Source: a bacterium BRH_c32
Lineage (GTDB): Bacteria; Bacteroidota; Ignavibacteria; Ignavibacteriales; Melioribacteraceae
DNA length: 49,312 bases
Reading direction: 5' to 3'
Assembly (NCBI GenBank): GCA_001516025.1
Contig: LOEU01000031.1
Span: forward strand, 1 to 49,312
Shown here: piece by piece, positions 7,707 through 16,064 of the stretch
Layout of the letters: each line of letters begins with the position of its first letter
Numbering within the stretch: the first letter of the stretch is position 1
Made by a program: the position numbers and the translations under genes
Notes under the pieces: generated by a model
Seen by the model: only the letters and a program-made list of their open reading frames with translations
Told to the model about the DNA's origin: nothing
The model's database searches: none

Positions 7707-9061
7707 TAATACTCATCTTTACGAAGATCATATTTACTTATTTTATTATATAAAGTAGCTCTATCGATTCCCAAAACCTGTGCGGCTTTTGAAATATTCC
7801 AACTCGTTTCATTTAGTACTTTTTGAATATATTTTTTCTCCATTGCGGCAAGGCTATTATCGCCTTCATCCAATTCAAAAATATTCTTAGATACATGGAA
7901 CGGTAGATCATCCACTTCAATAGTATCTTTTTTCCCGACAACCATTGCCCTTTCTACTGCATTCTCCAATTCTCTTACGTTTCCCCTCCAATCATATTCC
8001 AATAAGAAATCCATCGCTTCTTTGGAAACTTTTTTCTTCTTCTTATTCATAACGGTAGAAAACTTGCCGATAAAGAAATCGACCAAGAGAGGGATATCAT
8101 TTTTTCTTTCGCGCAGTGGAGGAATAACAATTGTGAATACATTCAATCGGTAATAAAGGTCTTCTCTAAATTTGCCTTCTTTGACTAATTCTTCGAGCGG
8201 CTCATTTGTTGCAGTAATTATTCTGAAATCACTTTTAATTAAATCATTACCGCCCACTCTATTAAACTGTTTTGATTCAAGAACCCGCAATAATTCAATC
8301 TGCATTCTAAGGGAAATGGAGCCGATTTCATCTAAGAAGATCGTGCCTCCGTCTGCCATCTCGAACTTACCTTTACGTTTGAATTGAGCACCGGTGAACG
8401 ACCCTTTTTCATGACCGAATAATTCGCTCTCTAAAAGAGATTCGGCGAGTGCTCCGCAATTCACCGTAATAATCGGAGAATATTTTCTATTGCTATTGAT
8501 GTGAATTGCTTTCGCAATTAATTCTTTTCCCGTGCCGCTTTCCCCTCGAATCAAAACTGTTGTATCCGTCTTTGCAACCGAATGAACTAACTCATAAATT
8601 TTCTTCATCTGAAAACTTTCGCCGATCAGATTATCGGGCTTTATCACTTCATCAAGATTTTCTTTCAGGAGTGCGTTCTCGATTTTTAATGATTTTTGCT
8701 GAAGTGCGTTTTTGACAAGATGAGCAAGTTCATCGGGATCAACGGGTTTTGTAACGTAATCATAAGCGCCGTTTTTTAAGGCTGTAATGGCTGTGGGCAC
8801 CGAGGAATAAGCAGTGATTAATATTATGAGAGCATCTTTATCTATCGCTTTAATTTTTATCAGTAAATCCAATCCGCTCATTCCGGGCATTTTCATATCA
8901 ACTAGCAATAGATCAAATTCCCCTTCTGAATATTTCTTGAGTGCTATCTCTCCGTCTTCTGCGGTTTCGACATAATAGTTTTCTTCGTCAAACCAATGAT
9001 AAAGAGATTCTCTAACGATTTTTTCGTCATCAACAATTAATATTCTACTTTTCTTATTCAT
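7706..9061 (-). CDS. Sigma-54-dependent response regulator (NtrC/AtoC type)
   Basis: A 451-residue protein with three domains. The receiver is at 1-125 with acidic pair D11/D12, phosphoacceptor D55 and K105. The AAA+ domain is at about 145-375 with Walker A GESGTGKE at 173-180, a GSFTGA loop at 220-225 for sigma-54 contact, and FLDEIG as Walker B. The Fis-type helix-turn-helix is at the C-terminus (AAQVLGIDRATLYNKI). An AAGGA ribosome site precedes the ATG. It lies 12 bases after the histidine kinase gene and is its cognate partner. A sigma-54 promoter and two dyads upstream of 14752 are its likely targets, so it should activate its own operon. Confidence 0.96.
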   Translation of the reverse strand: MNKKSRILIVDDEKIVRESLYHWFDEENYYVETAEDGEIALKKYSEGEFDLLLVDMKMPGMSGLDLLIKIKAIDKDALIILITAYSSVPTAITALKNGAYDYVTKPVDPDELAHLVKNALQQKSLKIENALLKENLDEVIKPDNLIGESFQMKKIYELVHSVAKTDTTVLIRGESGTGKELIAKAIHINSNRKYSPIITVNCGALAESLLESELFGHEKGSFTGAQFKRKGKFEMADGGTIFLDEIGSISLRMQIELLRVLESKQFNRVGGNDLIKSDFRIITATNEPLEELVKEGKFREDLYYRLNVFTIVIPPLRERKNDIPLLVDFFIGKFSTVMNKKKKKVSKEAMDFLLEYDWRGNVRELENAVERAMVVGKKDTIEVDDLPFHVSKNIFELDEGDNSLAAMEKKYIQKVLNETSWNISKAAQVLGIDRATLYNKISKYDLRKDEY

Positions 9062-9073
9062 AATTCCTTTCCA

Positions 9074-10666
9074 TTAAGCATTTTGCACATGTAGCGGAAG
9101 TACAATTTTAAATGTAGTTCCTTGATTCGATGTATTTTCTATTTCAATTTTTCCATGATGTTTAGTTATAATTCCGTAAACTACCGCAAGCCCTAGCCCC
9201 GTACCGGAAGATGATTCTTTGGTAGAATAAAACGGCTCAAAAATATATGGCAGGTCTTTGTCGGAAATTCCCGAACCTTCATCTATAATTCTAATAACAA
9301 CATTATTACCTTCTTTAGTTAAATTAATTATAATTTTTCCCTTATTAGTCATTGCCTCAATCGAATTAATAAGAAGCGACATAAGTGCCTGCTGAATTTT
9401 ATTTGCATTGCAATGAACTATAATAGGATCATCCTGAAAATCCTTAATTAAAGTAATCCCATTCATTTGGAGATGATGATTAATTACCATCACGCTATTA
9501 TCAATGATTCGTAATAAATTTTCATTTGCAAATTCATCTACTTCGGCATGCGAAAAAATGAGCAGGTCTTTTACTATCTGTCCGCAGCGCGCAGATTCAT
9601 TTGAAATTAATTCCAAGTATTCAATTAGCTCTTCATATTCTTTTTCTACTTGTGTTTTCTTTAGCCGTTTAGCTATTAATTTGCTCAAAGTAAGAATTCC
9701 TGCCAGCGGATTATTGAGTTCATGAGCGACAGTGGCGGAGAGTTTTCCTAGCGATGCTAATTTCTCAATCTGATAAACTTGGTTATAAATATTTTTTAGT
9801 TCTTTAGTTTTTTCATTCACCTTTTCATTAAGAGTTTCGGTCCAAGTTTTTATCTCTTCATAGGCATCGCTGAGTTTATAAGACATTTCATTGAATCTTC
9901 GTGCCACCTGTCCGAGTTCATTGGTGGTATTCATTTCAATCTTATAACTCAAATTTCCATTCCCTACTTCTTCGATACCATCTTTAATTTTCTTTAATGG
10001 TCTATTCACTAAAACCGTAATAAAGAGACCGGAGAAAAATGAGATACAAATTACAATAACGATTGATGCACTGATAATATCATTGGTGGAGTCTTTTATA
10101 ATTTTGTCTAATTTATCTAGCGAAACTCCTACATCGAGAACTCCAAGAATTTGAACGTTCGGAGAATGAGCGTGGCACTCGGCATTAGAGCAATCGGGTT
10201 CATTCCTGATTGGATTGATTAATCCGAGTATTCTCTGATTTTTTTCATTTTTATAAATTCTGATTTTGCTTTGATTCGTTAAACTTTGAAGAGGAACTCT
10301 GCTATTGTGGCATCCGATACATGCTTCCGAATTTAAATCTACCTGCTGATTTATTTCGGGTGGATGAGTGGAATAACTAATTTGACCTAATTTATTATAA
10401 ATACGAATTTCTTCTACTCCGATTTCCGAGCGTACTGTGTTTATAATCTGATGCACGTCCTCGCGTCTATTGAGAAGCATACTATAACGAGTAGATTTTT
10501 TTATTATATCGCTGATATTATATGCACTCTCGAATCGTGATTGGGTTAAATAGCTATCCAGTGATTTTATTATGAAGTAAGTATAAGCAGATAAAATGAA
10601 AACCATGATTAAGGAAATGGAGAGAATAAGCCGGACGCTAAGTCTATTTTGAAGTTTGGTTTTCAT
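9074..10666 (-). CDS. Membrane histidine kinase with periplasmic c-type haem motifs
   Basis: 530 residues: TM1 at about 12-33, periplasmic sensor domain 34-196, TM2 197-220, HAMP 221-273, a coiled coil, a HisKA box with H315 in VAHELNNP, and an HATPase_c domain (DEGSGISDKD, GTGLGLAVV). The sensor domain has CIGCH at 116-120 and C159-x4-C164-H165, so one canonical and one longer haem-attachment motif. Such sensors are known to detect redox state or small ligands through covalent haem; this is inferred here. It is followed by its response regulator. The gene lies about 250 bases downstream of the redox genes and may have an extra promoter in that gap, but I see no consensus. Confidence 0.93.
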   Translation of the reverse strand: MKTKLQNRLSVRLILSISLIMVFILSAYTYFIIKSLDSYLTQSRFESAYNISDIIKKSTRYSMLLNRREDVHQIINTVRSEIGVEEIRIYNKLGQISYSTHPPEINQQVDLNSEACIGCHNSRVPLQSLTNQSKIRIYKNEKNQRILGLINPIRNEPDCSNAECHAHSPNVQILGVLDVGVSLDKLDKIIKDSTNDIISASIVIVICISFFSGLFITVLVNRPLKKIKDGIEEVGNGNLSYKIEMNTTNELGQVARRFNEMSYKLSDAYEEIKTWTETLNEKVNEKTKELKNIYNQVYQIEKLASLGKLSATVAHELNNPLAGILTLSKLIAKRLKKTQVEKEYEELIEYLELISNESARCGQIVKDLLIFSHAEVDEFANENLLRIIDNSVMVINHHLQMNGITLIKDFQDDPIIVHCNANKIQQALMSLLINSIEAMTNKGKIIINLTKEGNNVVIRIIDEGSGISDKDLPYIFEPFYSTKESSSGTGLGLAVVYGIITKHHGKIEIENTSNQGTTFKIVLPLHVQNA

Positions 10667-10914
10667 ATAAATATTTTTTTGTAATACTAAGATAAAAAAT
10701 CTAATTGATACTTTATAACTAATTCCAGATGATGAATTACTTACAATAATTTATAGAGCTTTATTGTATTTGAAATTATTAATATTGCTGTTATTAAATT
10801 AGGTAAATTACTATGGTTTAGCATATATCCGAGAGGCAATGTCATTATAGAATTTGATATTGCACTCATTGATAAGAACTTTATTCGTATTGAATATTTG
10901 CGCTAATATTTATT
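10667..10914. other. Intergenic gap inside the redox/sensor operon
   Basis: About 250 AT-rich bases between the 228-residue motif protein and the histidine kinase. I found no gene, no terminator with a T-run, and no GG-N10-GC sigma-54 element on the minus strand. The sensor genes could therefore be read through from 14752 or use an unrecognised promoter here. Confidence 0.4.
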
Positions 10915-11601
10915 TTAGGAGAATAAAGAGTTTAATAGAGAAACATATTTTTTATTACCCAAAAGTTTATGAAGGTGTTTTGTCATCGCTCCACCATCCA
11001 TCATAGTATCGCCCACCGAAGGAATACCGGTTTTAATATCTTCTATTGACGCAATTGCTTTATTGAGCGATTTATCCCACTCGGTTTTGGATATTTTGGA
11101 ATTAGGAATAGATTGCTTGATATCTCCGATAATTGCAAACCAATTTGAATTAGAAGAAGTACTATTTATTTTATCATATACCATCAAATCAATCGGTGAA
11201 GAGAGAGAAAATTCTCCCCAATCTCCCGAAATACTGATAAATTTTTCTCCTTTGTGAAAATCCTTTCGGCTTTCATTTATATCTACTGAATATTCATAAT
11301 CGAGAAAACATTCAAGGATAGGATTTATACCGAGATAGAAAGTATCTCGGCATAGTTCCTTAACGATTAATGAATTATTTATATAAATAGTATTTTTATC
11401 ATACTTAAGTTCATGCAATTTTTGTGAAATTGTGCTTATAACATTTTTAGAAGAATGCTTCTCAGGAGCGAGATTTATTAAATTCTTCATTGCTTTATCG
11501 AATAAACAGTTTTCGCAATCAAAATTATTATCGCATAATTTATACTCAATAACATTGGATGCCATCCAGATACATTTTAATTTTTCATAACTATTATTCA
11601 T
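10915..11601 (-). CDS. Cys-rich N-terminus protein with C-terminal TMMDGG motif
   Basis: A 228-residue cytoplasmic-looking protein. The N-terminus has C10 (CIWM), then YKLC with C23, C29 and C32, the pattern C-x12-C-x5-C-x2-C that is seen at the N-terminus of GcvH-like proteins and some sensor proteins of anaerobes (from general knowledge). The middle resembles a divergent GcvH-like beta domain but I see no lipoyl lysine context. The C-terminus holds V-G-D-T199-M-M-D-G-G204 followed by a helix. The same T-M-x-D-G-G motif occurs in the two proteins at the start of this operon. It lies 30 bases after nrfD. Function unknown; a redox or metal-binding role is plausible because of the four cysteines. 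Confidence 0.75.
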   Translation of the reverse strand: MNNSYEKLKCIWMASNVIEYKLCDNNFDCENCLFDKAMKNLINLAPEKHSSKNVISTISQKLHELKYDKNTIYINNSLIVKELCRDTFYLGINPILECFLDYEYSVDINESRKDFHKGEKFISISGDWGEFSLSSPIDLMVYDKINSTSSNSNWFAIIGDIKQSIPNSKISKTEWDKSLNKAIASIEDIKTGIPSVGDTMMDGGAMTKHLHKLLGNKKYVSLLNSLFS

Positions 11602-11631
11602 AATATCATGCTCATTCTTTTTTTTAATTTG

Positions 11632-12837
11632 CTATGAATTTAGCACTTCCCGTGCGTTAACGATTTCTGCTTTTTCAGTGTGTTCATTGCGTTCAGAGTG
11701 AGATTCTTCGTCTATAAATACCGTAAAGTATTTTGCGATGAATCTGAATGCAGAAATAGCAAGTACTACAAGCATCATAGTAATACTTATCTCATCGAAA
11801 GATGGGAAATAATTAATCCCTGAAGATGCCACTAATCCTGTTATACTTACGTTTAATCGGTTCAATATCAATCCGCAAATTACAGCAATCGAAATCAAGT
11901 ATAACCACTTTTTATCTTCACGGAATTTTTTCTGACTCAACAGAGCAATTGGTATAAATGTTCCGAGGATAATTTCTAAATAGAAAAGGTAGGTTTCGGT
12001 GGAAGCTACAAATAGATAACCGAGTTTTCCATTAGCGATAAAATCATAAGCTTTTAATAAAAATCCACCTATCAAAGCAATTAATACAACATACGAAGCA
12101 CCTGTTAAGAGATTCATTTTCAAACCGGTATTATTAAATCCATCTTCTTTGCTGAATGCTCGAGCAATAATAAAGGATTCAAAGATTATCATCGCTAAAC
12201 CTGAGGCAATACATGATATATAAAAATGCACAGGAAGCAATGATGAATACCATAATGGATGAAGCTTACCCGGTACTATTAAATATAACGAGCCGAATGA
12301 TGATTGATGAAGCGTTGAAAATAGCACTCCGAGAATCACAACCGGAATTGAAATCATTTTCAAATATTTAATCGGTTTATGGAGATTAAATTTTTCAAGT
12401 ACTACGGGTGCAAATTCAAGAAGCAATACGGTAGTATAACAGATCAAGCACCAAGTAATCTCGAACATTACAGAATGTATATTCCACATTACTAATGGAT
12501 GCCAGAAATGATCCGGTCTTCCCAAATCAACTATAAGAAGACAAACAACCACGGAATAAGAGAGAAATGCAGTTAAGATTGCCGGTCTAACGAATGCTTC
12601 ATATTTATGAATATTGAAAACATGAACTGTGGCAGCGATAGTGAATCCGGCGGCAGCTAATCCAACTCCGATAAAATCAAATCCAATCCATAAACCCCAA
12701 GGCACTTGATCATGCAAATTGGTAGTAGCACCTAATCCTTGAGAGAACCTTAAAAAAGTGGATACCAATCCCACGATAACAACCAATACCGAAAACACTT
12801 TCCAAAAAGTCGGTTTTAAAATTTCCATTAATTTCAT
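11632..12837 (-). CDS. NrfD/HybB-type polytopic membrane subunit
   Basis: A 401-residue protein with eight to ten transmembrane helices from about residue 13 to 370 and a hydrophilic C-terminal tail. The beginning (WKVFSVLVVIVGL...LGATTNLHDQVPWGLWIGFD) and the DLGRPDHFWHP segment are typical of the NrfD/HybB family, the quinone-interacting membrane subunit of many respiratory complexes. The gene starts four bases after the ferredoxin gene ends. No catalytic molybdopterin or hydrogenase large subunit is encoded in the window, so the electron donor or acceptor is unclear. Confidence 0.93.
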   Translation of the reverse strand: MKLMEILKPTFWKVFSVLVVIVGLVSTFLRFSQGLGATTNLHDQVPWGLWIGFDFIGVGLAAAGFTIAATVHVFNIHKYEAFVRPAILTAFLSYSVVVCLLIVDLGRPDHFWHPLVMWNIHSVMFEITWCLICYTTVLLLEFAPVVLEKFNLHKPIKYLKMISIPVVILGVLFSTLHQSSFGSLYLIVPGKLHPLWYSSLLPVHFYISCIASGLAMIIFESFIIARAFSKEDGFNNTGLKMNLLTGASYVVLIALIGGFLLKAYDFIANGKLGYLFVASTETYLFYLEIILGTFIPIALLSQKKFREDKKWLYLISIAVICGLILNRLNVSITGLVASSGINYFPSFDEISITMMLVVLAISAFRFIAKYFTVFIDEESHSERNEHTEKAEIVNAREVLNS

Positions 12838-12840
12838 CTT

Positions 12841-13599
12841 CTAATTCCCATTATTAGTATTTTTTTCTTTAGCCAATTCATTTTTTCTTTTCGTTAACCA
12901 ATACATACCGCCTAAGAAGACACCACCGATTGATACTACGGAAGGAATTTTTTCCATTGCTCGCATTGTAAATTCGGGCATAGCTTCTTTCGGAACATTC
13001 GGAACGAAGCCGAGCTGTTCAAAAGGCACAGGAGAAAGCACGAGAACATGAGTTCCGCCCGCTTCTTCGAGTCCATAAATTTTATCAAAATATTGATCAG
13101 GATTTTCTTTCATTCTTTTCTTAGCAATCACTATAAGCTCTTCCAAATTACCATATAAAGTAGCTTCGGTAGGGCATGCTTCGTAACAAGCAGGTAGTTT
13201 GCCTTCCTTTACTCTCGTATCGCATAAGCTGCATTTGCGGATACTTGGTAATGCTTTTCCCCATTCGTAACGAGGCATTTTATAAGGGCATGCCTGCATA
13301 CAGTATCTGCATCCGATACATTTTTCGGCATCATAGATAACAGCACCTGTTTCACTTTTTTTGATAGCTCCTACTAAGCATACAGATGCACAAGCGGGGT
13401 CATCGCAATGCATACAATTTTTGCGTGTAAATAGATCGCCATATTGTTCTACTACCGTGAACGTATTATCAGAAAGGTGATCCTTTAAAAAATCTTTATT
13501 TGTTTCCGGTAAATTATTTGCCTCTTTACAAGCTTCATAGCAGGATCCGCATCCCACACAAAGCGTTACATCAAAGAGTATCCCATTTCCTTTACGCAT
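12841..13599 (-). CDS. HybA/NrfC-type ferredoxin subunit with C-terminal membrane anchor
   Basis: A 252-residue iron-sulfur protein with four cysteine clusters for up to four [4Fe-4S] centres: CVGCGSCYEAC at 15-25, CMHCDDPACASVC, CIGCRYCMQAC and CSLCDTR...CYEAC. Near the C-terminus is a transmembrane helix (VVSIGGVFLGGMYWL), typical of HybA-type subunits. There is no twin-arginine signal, so the clusters probably face the cytoplasm, unlike classical HybA. It is the electron-transfer partner of the adjacent NrfD-like subunit, with overlapping operon spacing on both sides. Confidence 0.94.
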   Translation of the reverse strand: MRKGNGILFDVTLCVGCGSCYEACKEANNLPETNKDFLKDHLSDNTFTVVEQYGDLFTRKNCMHCDDPACASVCLVGAIKKSETGAVIYDAEKCIGCRYCMQACPYKMPRYEWGKALPSIRKCSLCDTRVKEGKLPACYEACPTEATLYGNLEELIVIAKKRMKENPDQYFDKIYGLEEAGGTHVLVLSPVPFEQLGFVPNVPKEAMPEFTMRAMEKIPSVVSIGGVFLGGMYWLTKRKNELAKEKNTNNGN

Positions 13600-13610
13600 T
13601 TCTTATCCAA

Positions 13611-14441
13611 TTATTCTAATGAGAGAAATTCTTTTTTAAATTCGTTTACTACTTTATTCGCAGGAGCGAAACTATTAGTCCGGACGAAATTATTGTTATA
13701 AGCAGGATTGCTATTTGGAGCGAACTTACTCGAAGGGCTGGAGCCGCTTGCAGGGCTATTCCCGCCGCTTATCGTGGTGCTCCCGCCTATTGGTGAGGAT
13801 TCACTCACAGATGAAACACCACCATCAAACATTGTTTCACCTACTAGTTCAACACTCGCCATATTCGGCTCAAGGAAATTTTTCAATTTTTGTGATTCGC
13901 TGTTAATCCAATCGATTGCTTCATTGCCTGCAAAAAATTGATTTGTTTTCTTATTCATTTCGTTTGAATCTAATTTTATTCCCCACGTTTCATAGGGAGA
14001 AGAAATTTTATTGCCTATAATATTTCTATTAATATTTTTTACTTTACCGCTGATAGGAGATAAAAATTCAACGCTTTCGGTTCCGTAATTTCCGGTAAAT
14101 AGAACGTCTCCTTTATTGATTTTGCTCCCTTCTTCGGCACATTTAGTAATTGATAACGCGCCCAAAGCTGAGTTTACAAATGAATCGATTCCAATCTCAA
14201 TTAATCCTTCTTTATCTTTCTTAAGCCAAGTATGTCCTTTCGATAAGAAAAGATTAGAGGGGAAAGAAACAGCGGCTTGCAAAGCACCGGCTTGTAACTC
14301 ACCTGCTTGCATTGAAGTTGCTCCTTCATAAATTGGAGTTGAGGGTTCAAATGCCGGATGGGTTTTACCCTGAAATTTCAAAACAACAAGATCAATTAAT
14401 AGAATTGAAATAAATCCCGCCAGTACAAAAATTGCGACCAT
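13611..14441 (-). CDS. Membrane-anchored GcvH-like protein without lipoyl lysine, with TMFDGG motif
   Basis: A 276-residue protein. A transmembrane helix spans about 3-22. Residues 65-160 resemble glycine-cleavage H protein (HTWLKKDKEGLIEIGIDSF, ALGALSITKC, SPISGKV), but the lipoylation loop, usually E-S-V-K-A, reads E-S-V-E-F (E125), so lipoate cannot be attached at the usual place. Then comes G-E-T203-M-F-D-G-G208, a Ser/Gly/Pro-rich linker of about 40 residues and a basic/acidic tail. The AAGGA ribosome site supports the start. It is the second gene of the redox operon. A structural or redox-partner role is inferred; the motif repeats in the two other unusual proteins of the cluster. Confidence 0.8.
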   Translation of the reverse strand: MVAIFVLAGFISILLIDLVVLKFQGKTHPAFEPSTPIYEGATSMQAGELQAGALQAAVSFPSNLFLSKGHTWLKKDKEGLIEIGIDSFVNSALGALSITKCAEEGSKINKGDVLFTGNYGTESVEFLSPISGKVKNINRNIIGNKISSPYETWGIKLDSNEMNKKTNQFFAGNEAIDWINSESQKLKNFLEPNMASVELVGETMFDGGVSSVSESSPIGGSTTISGGNSPASGSSPSSKFAPNSNPAYNNNFVRTNSFAPANKVVNEFKKEFLSLE

Positions 14442-14491
14442 AGTATATCCTTTTATGAAAACATTAAATTAATTATTAAAACTGCATTTAC

Positions 14492-14752
14492 TTATTTGAT
14501 CTCTTTTTCATCGATTGAATTATTTTCTGATTTAATTTCAGATTCGTTTACAGATTCACAGTCCTTATGTGGCTTGCCGCCATCGAACATTGTTTCTGTA
14601 GCAAGTCTGACCGTAGGATCGAATCTTGAGGAAACCGGTTTTGGAGCTTTGATTCTCTTTTTTGATGGATCAATCATCGGCTCAAAAACGAAACGAACTA
14701 ATAGATCAACTACTATAAATACAGCTACGAGTGATAATAAGAAAATGACCAT
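14492..14752 (-). CDS. Small membrane protein with TMFDGG motif
   Basis: An 86-residue protein: transmembrane helix at about 2-20, a short basic linker, then T-E-T54-M-F-D-G-G59 and a charged Glu/Ser-rich tail. The ribosome site AGGAGG is strong. It is the first gene after the sigma-54 promoter at 14791-14805 and the second carrier of the shared T-M-x-D-G-G motif. No known family is recognised. Because it has the same anchor-linker-motif layout as the next gene, the two may be assembled in one membrane complex with the NrfD and ferredoxin subunits. Confidence 0.75.
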   Translation of the reverse strand: MVIFLLSLVAVFIVVDLLVRFVFEPMIDPSKKRIKAPKPVSSRFDPTVRLATETMFDGGKPHKDCESVNESEIKSENNSIDEKEIK

Positions 14753-14790
14753 TACAACCTCCTGTGACTTTTAATTGTACTATATATAGA

Positions 14791-14805
14791 GCAATTAGCA
14801 TACCA
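14791..14805 (-). promoter_or_regulatory. Sigma-54 (-24/-12) promoter of the redox/sensor operon
   Basis: On the minus strand the sequence TGGTATGCTAATTGC fits the consensus TGGCACG-N4-TTGC, with the invariant GG and GC exactly ten bases apart. It lies about 40 bases upstream of the first gene's ATG (14752), giving a leader of about 28 bases. The operon encodes a sigma-54 activator, which strengthens the call. Confidence 0.8.
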
Positions 14806-14898
14806 ATGCGAATCGTTGGTTTTTCGGGTTTGTAAGTGATTGTAATACAATGGGTTAGCGAAATGTGTAGAAATCTTATACGATTGGGGACTAAAAAA

Positions 14899-14940
14899 GT
14901 GAGGAATTTCTCAACACCAAAGTGTTGAATTTTTCAGCAC
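14899..14940. promoter_or_regulatory. Two tandem 19-bp dyads, likely activator binding sites
   Basis: Two imperfect palindromes follow the pattern GTGnnGA-N5-TCAnCAC: 14899-14917 (GTGAGGA...TCAACAC) and 14922-14940 (GTGTTGA...TCAGCAC). Their centres are 23 bp apart, about two helical turns, and they lie roughly 120-160 bp upstream of the predicted transcription start, the usual position for NtrC-type enhancers. The inner arms also form a 7-bp hairpin (TCAACAC/GTGTTGA). The cognate regulator is probably the product of 7706-9061. Confidence 0.65.
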
Positions 14941-15063
14941 TGCAGATTATTAATACAGTCGCCTTAGTGGCGAATAAATTTTATTGACAATATAAATTAT
15001 TAAAATTAGTATGTATAGAAGACTAGATTGCTTGGAGTTACGAAATTGGTATCATTTATAAAC

Positions 15064-15630
15064 TTATAATAATTCCCAAGATAGGCTAAAGCCAAGTTTT
15101 AGAATGCCGGTCATCTGCTTATAATAAATTCTTGAGTTGGGATGTGAATAGTTATCAATTGAATAAGCATATACATTATTATTAGTCCAGTAATAAATTA
15201 AATCAATACCGAATTTGGAATCTTTTTGATATCCAACTCCAATTCCTTTATATAACATCTCCTTTTTATAACTTCCGCCACTATTATGATCATTGCCACC
15301 ACTATTGAAGTGATTATTTAATCCGGTTGTGAAATAATAATTTGTCGCTAATATGTTAAGCCTGATAAATGCTCCAATCTCAGAGCCCGAATAATCTTCT
15401 CCGGCTAAAAAGAAACCGGGTCGGATTTCAAGACTAAGCCAATCAATTGGTGTAAATAAAGTTGTTAAATATAAACCATAAGGTGAGAATGAAGTTGAAG
15501 ATTCATTATTCTGTTGACTAAAAAGAATGCCGGGCTCAACTCGAAAGCCAAGTTTTAGGGATTGGGATTTGATACTTGGGTTTAATAAAGTTAATAATAA
15601 TAATGAAGCAATGACAAAATATTTATTCAT
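15064..15630 (-). CDS. Small outer-membrane beta-barrel protein
   Basis: A 188-residue secreted protein with a signal peptide ending near NPSIKSQS, then alternating aromatic/hydrophobic strands (LSLEIRPGFFLAG, NYYFTTGLNNHF, GIGVGYQKDSKFGIDLIYYW) and a C-terminal strand ending in LSWELL, typical of a small beta-barrel of about eight strands. A central SGGNDHNSGG loop is low-complexity. The CGGAG ribosome site is six bases before the ATG. A decayed partial copy of the 3' half lies at 27026-27268. The regulator dyads and sigma-54 promoter downstream belong to the other operon, as they point away from it. Confidence 0.75.
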   Translation of the reverse strand: MNKYFVIASLLLLTLLNPSIKSQSLKLGFRVEPGILFSQQNNESSTSFSPYGLYLTTLFTPIDWLSLEIRPGFFLAGEDYSGSEIGAFIRLNILATNYYFTTGLNNHFNSGGNDHNSGGSYKKEMLYKGIGVGYQKDSKFGIDLIYYWTNNNVYAYSIDNYSHPNSRIYYKQMTGILKLGFSLSWELL

Positions 15631-16064
15631 CTTTATCTCCGGCGAAAATTATATTTTAAATTACTGAACTATTCCCTATTTAGTAAACAATAAGTTAAGC
15701 AACTTTTAATTTAATAATTCTTGTTTCTCTTTCAAATTCCATTTTACAAAATCTATCGGGAGTCTGTAAAATAAATCAAAGAATATTCGATTCGATTCGA
15801 TTACTCCTTAAATCAGAAACGAGACAAAAGACAATCAACAAAATAGAACTTTATACTATTAATTCTATTATCAATTTTTACCCTCTAAAACTATTTTAGA
15901 AACCGGCGCATAAACGTCAAGAGATTAAGGGAGTATTTATTAGATATTTTACTTTGATGTGTTGGTTATTATTTCCTCGCAAGGATTGAAAGGCAAAATG
16001 TTAATGGTAAGTTTTATATATTAGTCATTATGAACATATTAATAACAAAACTGAATAGAATATT
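15631..16064. other. Gene-free intergenic region
   Basis: About 430 AT-rich bases between the divergent barrel gene and the transglycosylase gene. It contains a short tandem ATTCG repeat (about 15788-15806, just under four units) and should contain both promoters, but I found no clear element, RNA gene or reading frame. Confidence 0.4.

Noticed and set aside
15788..15806. ATTCG short tandem repeat
   Set aside because: Under four units, no conserved spacing or function implied.
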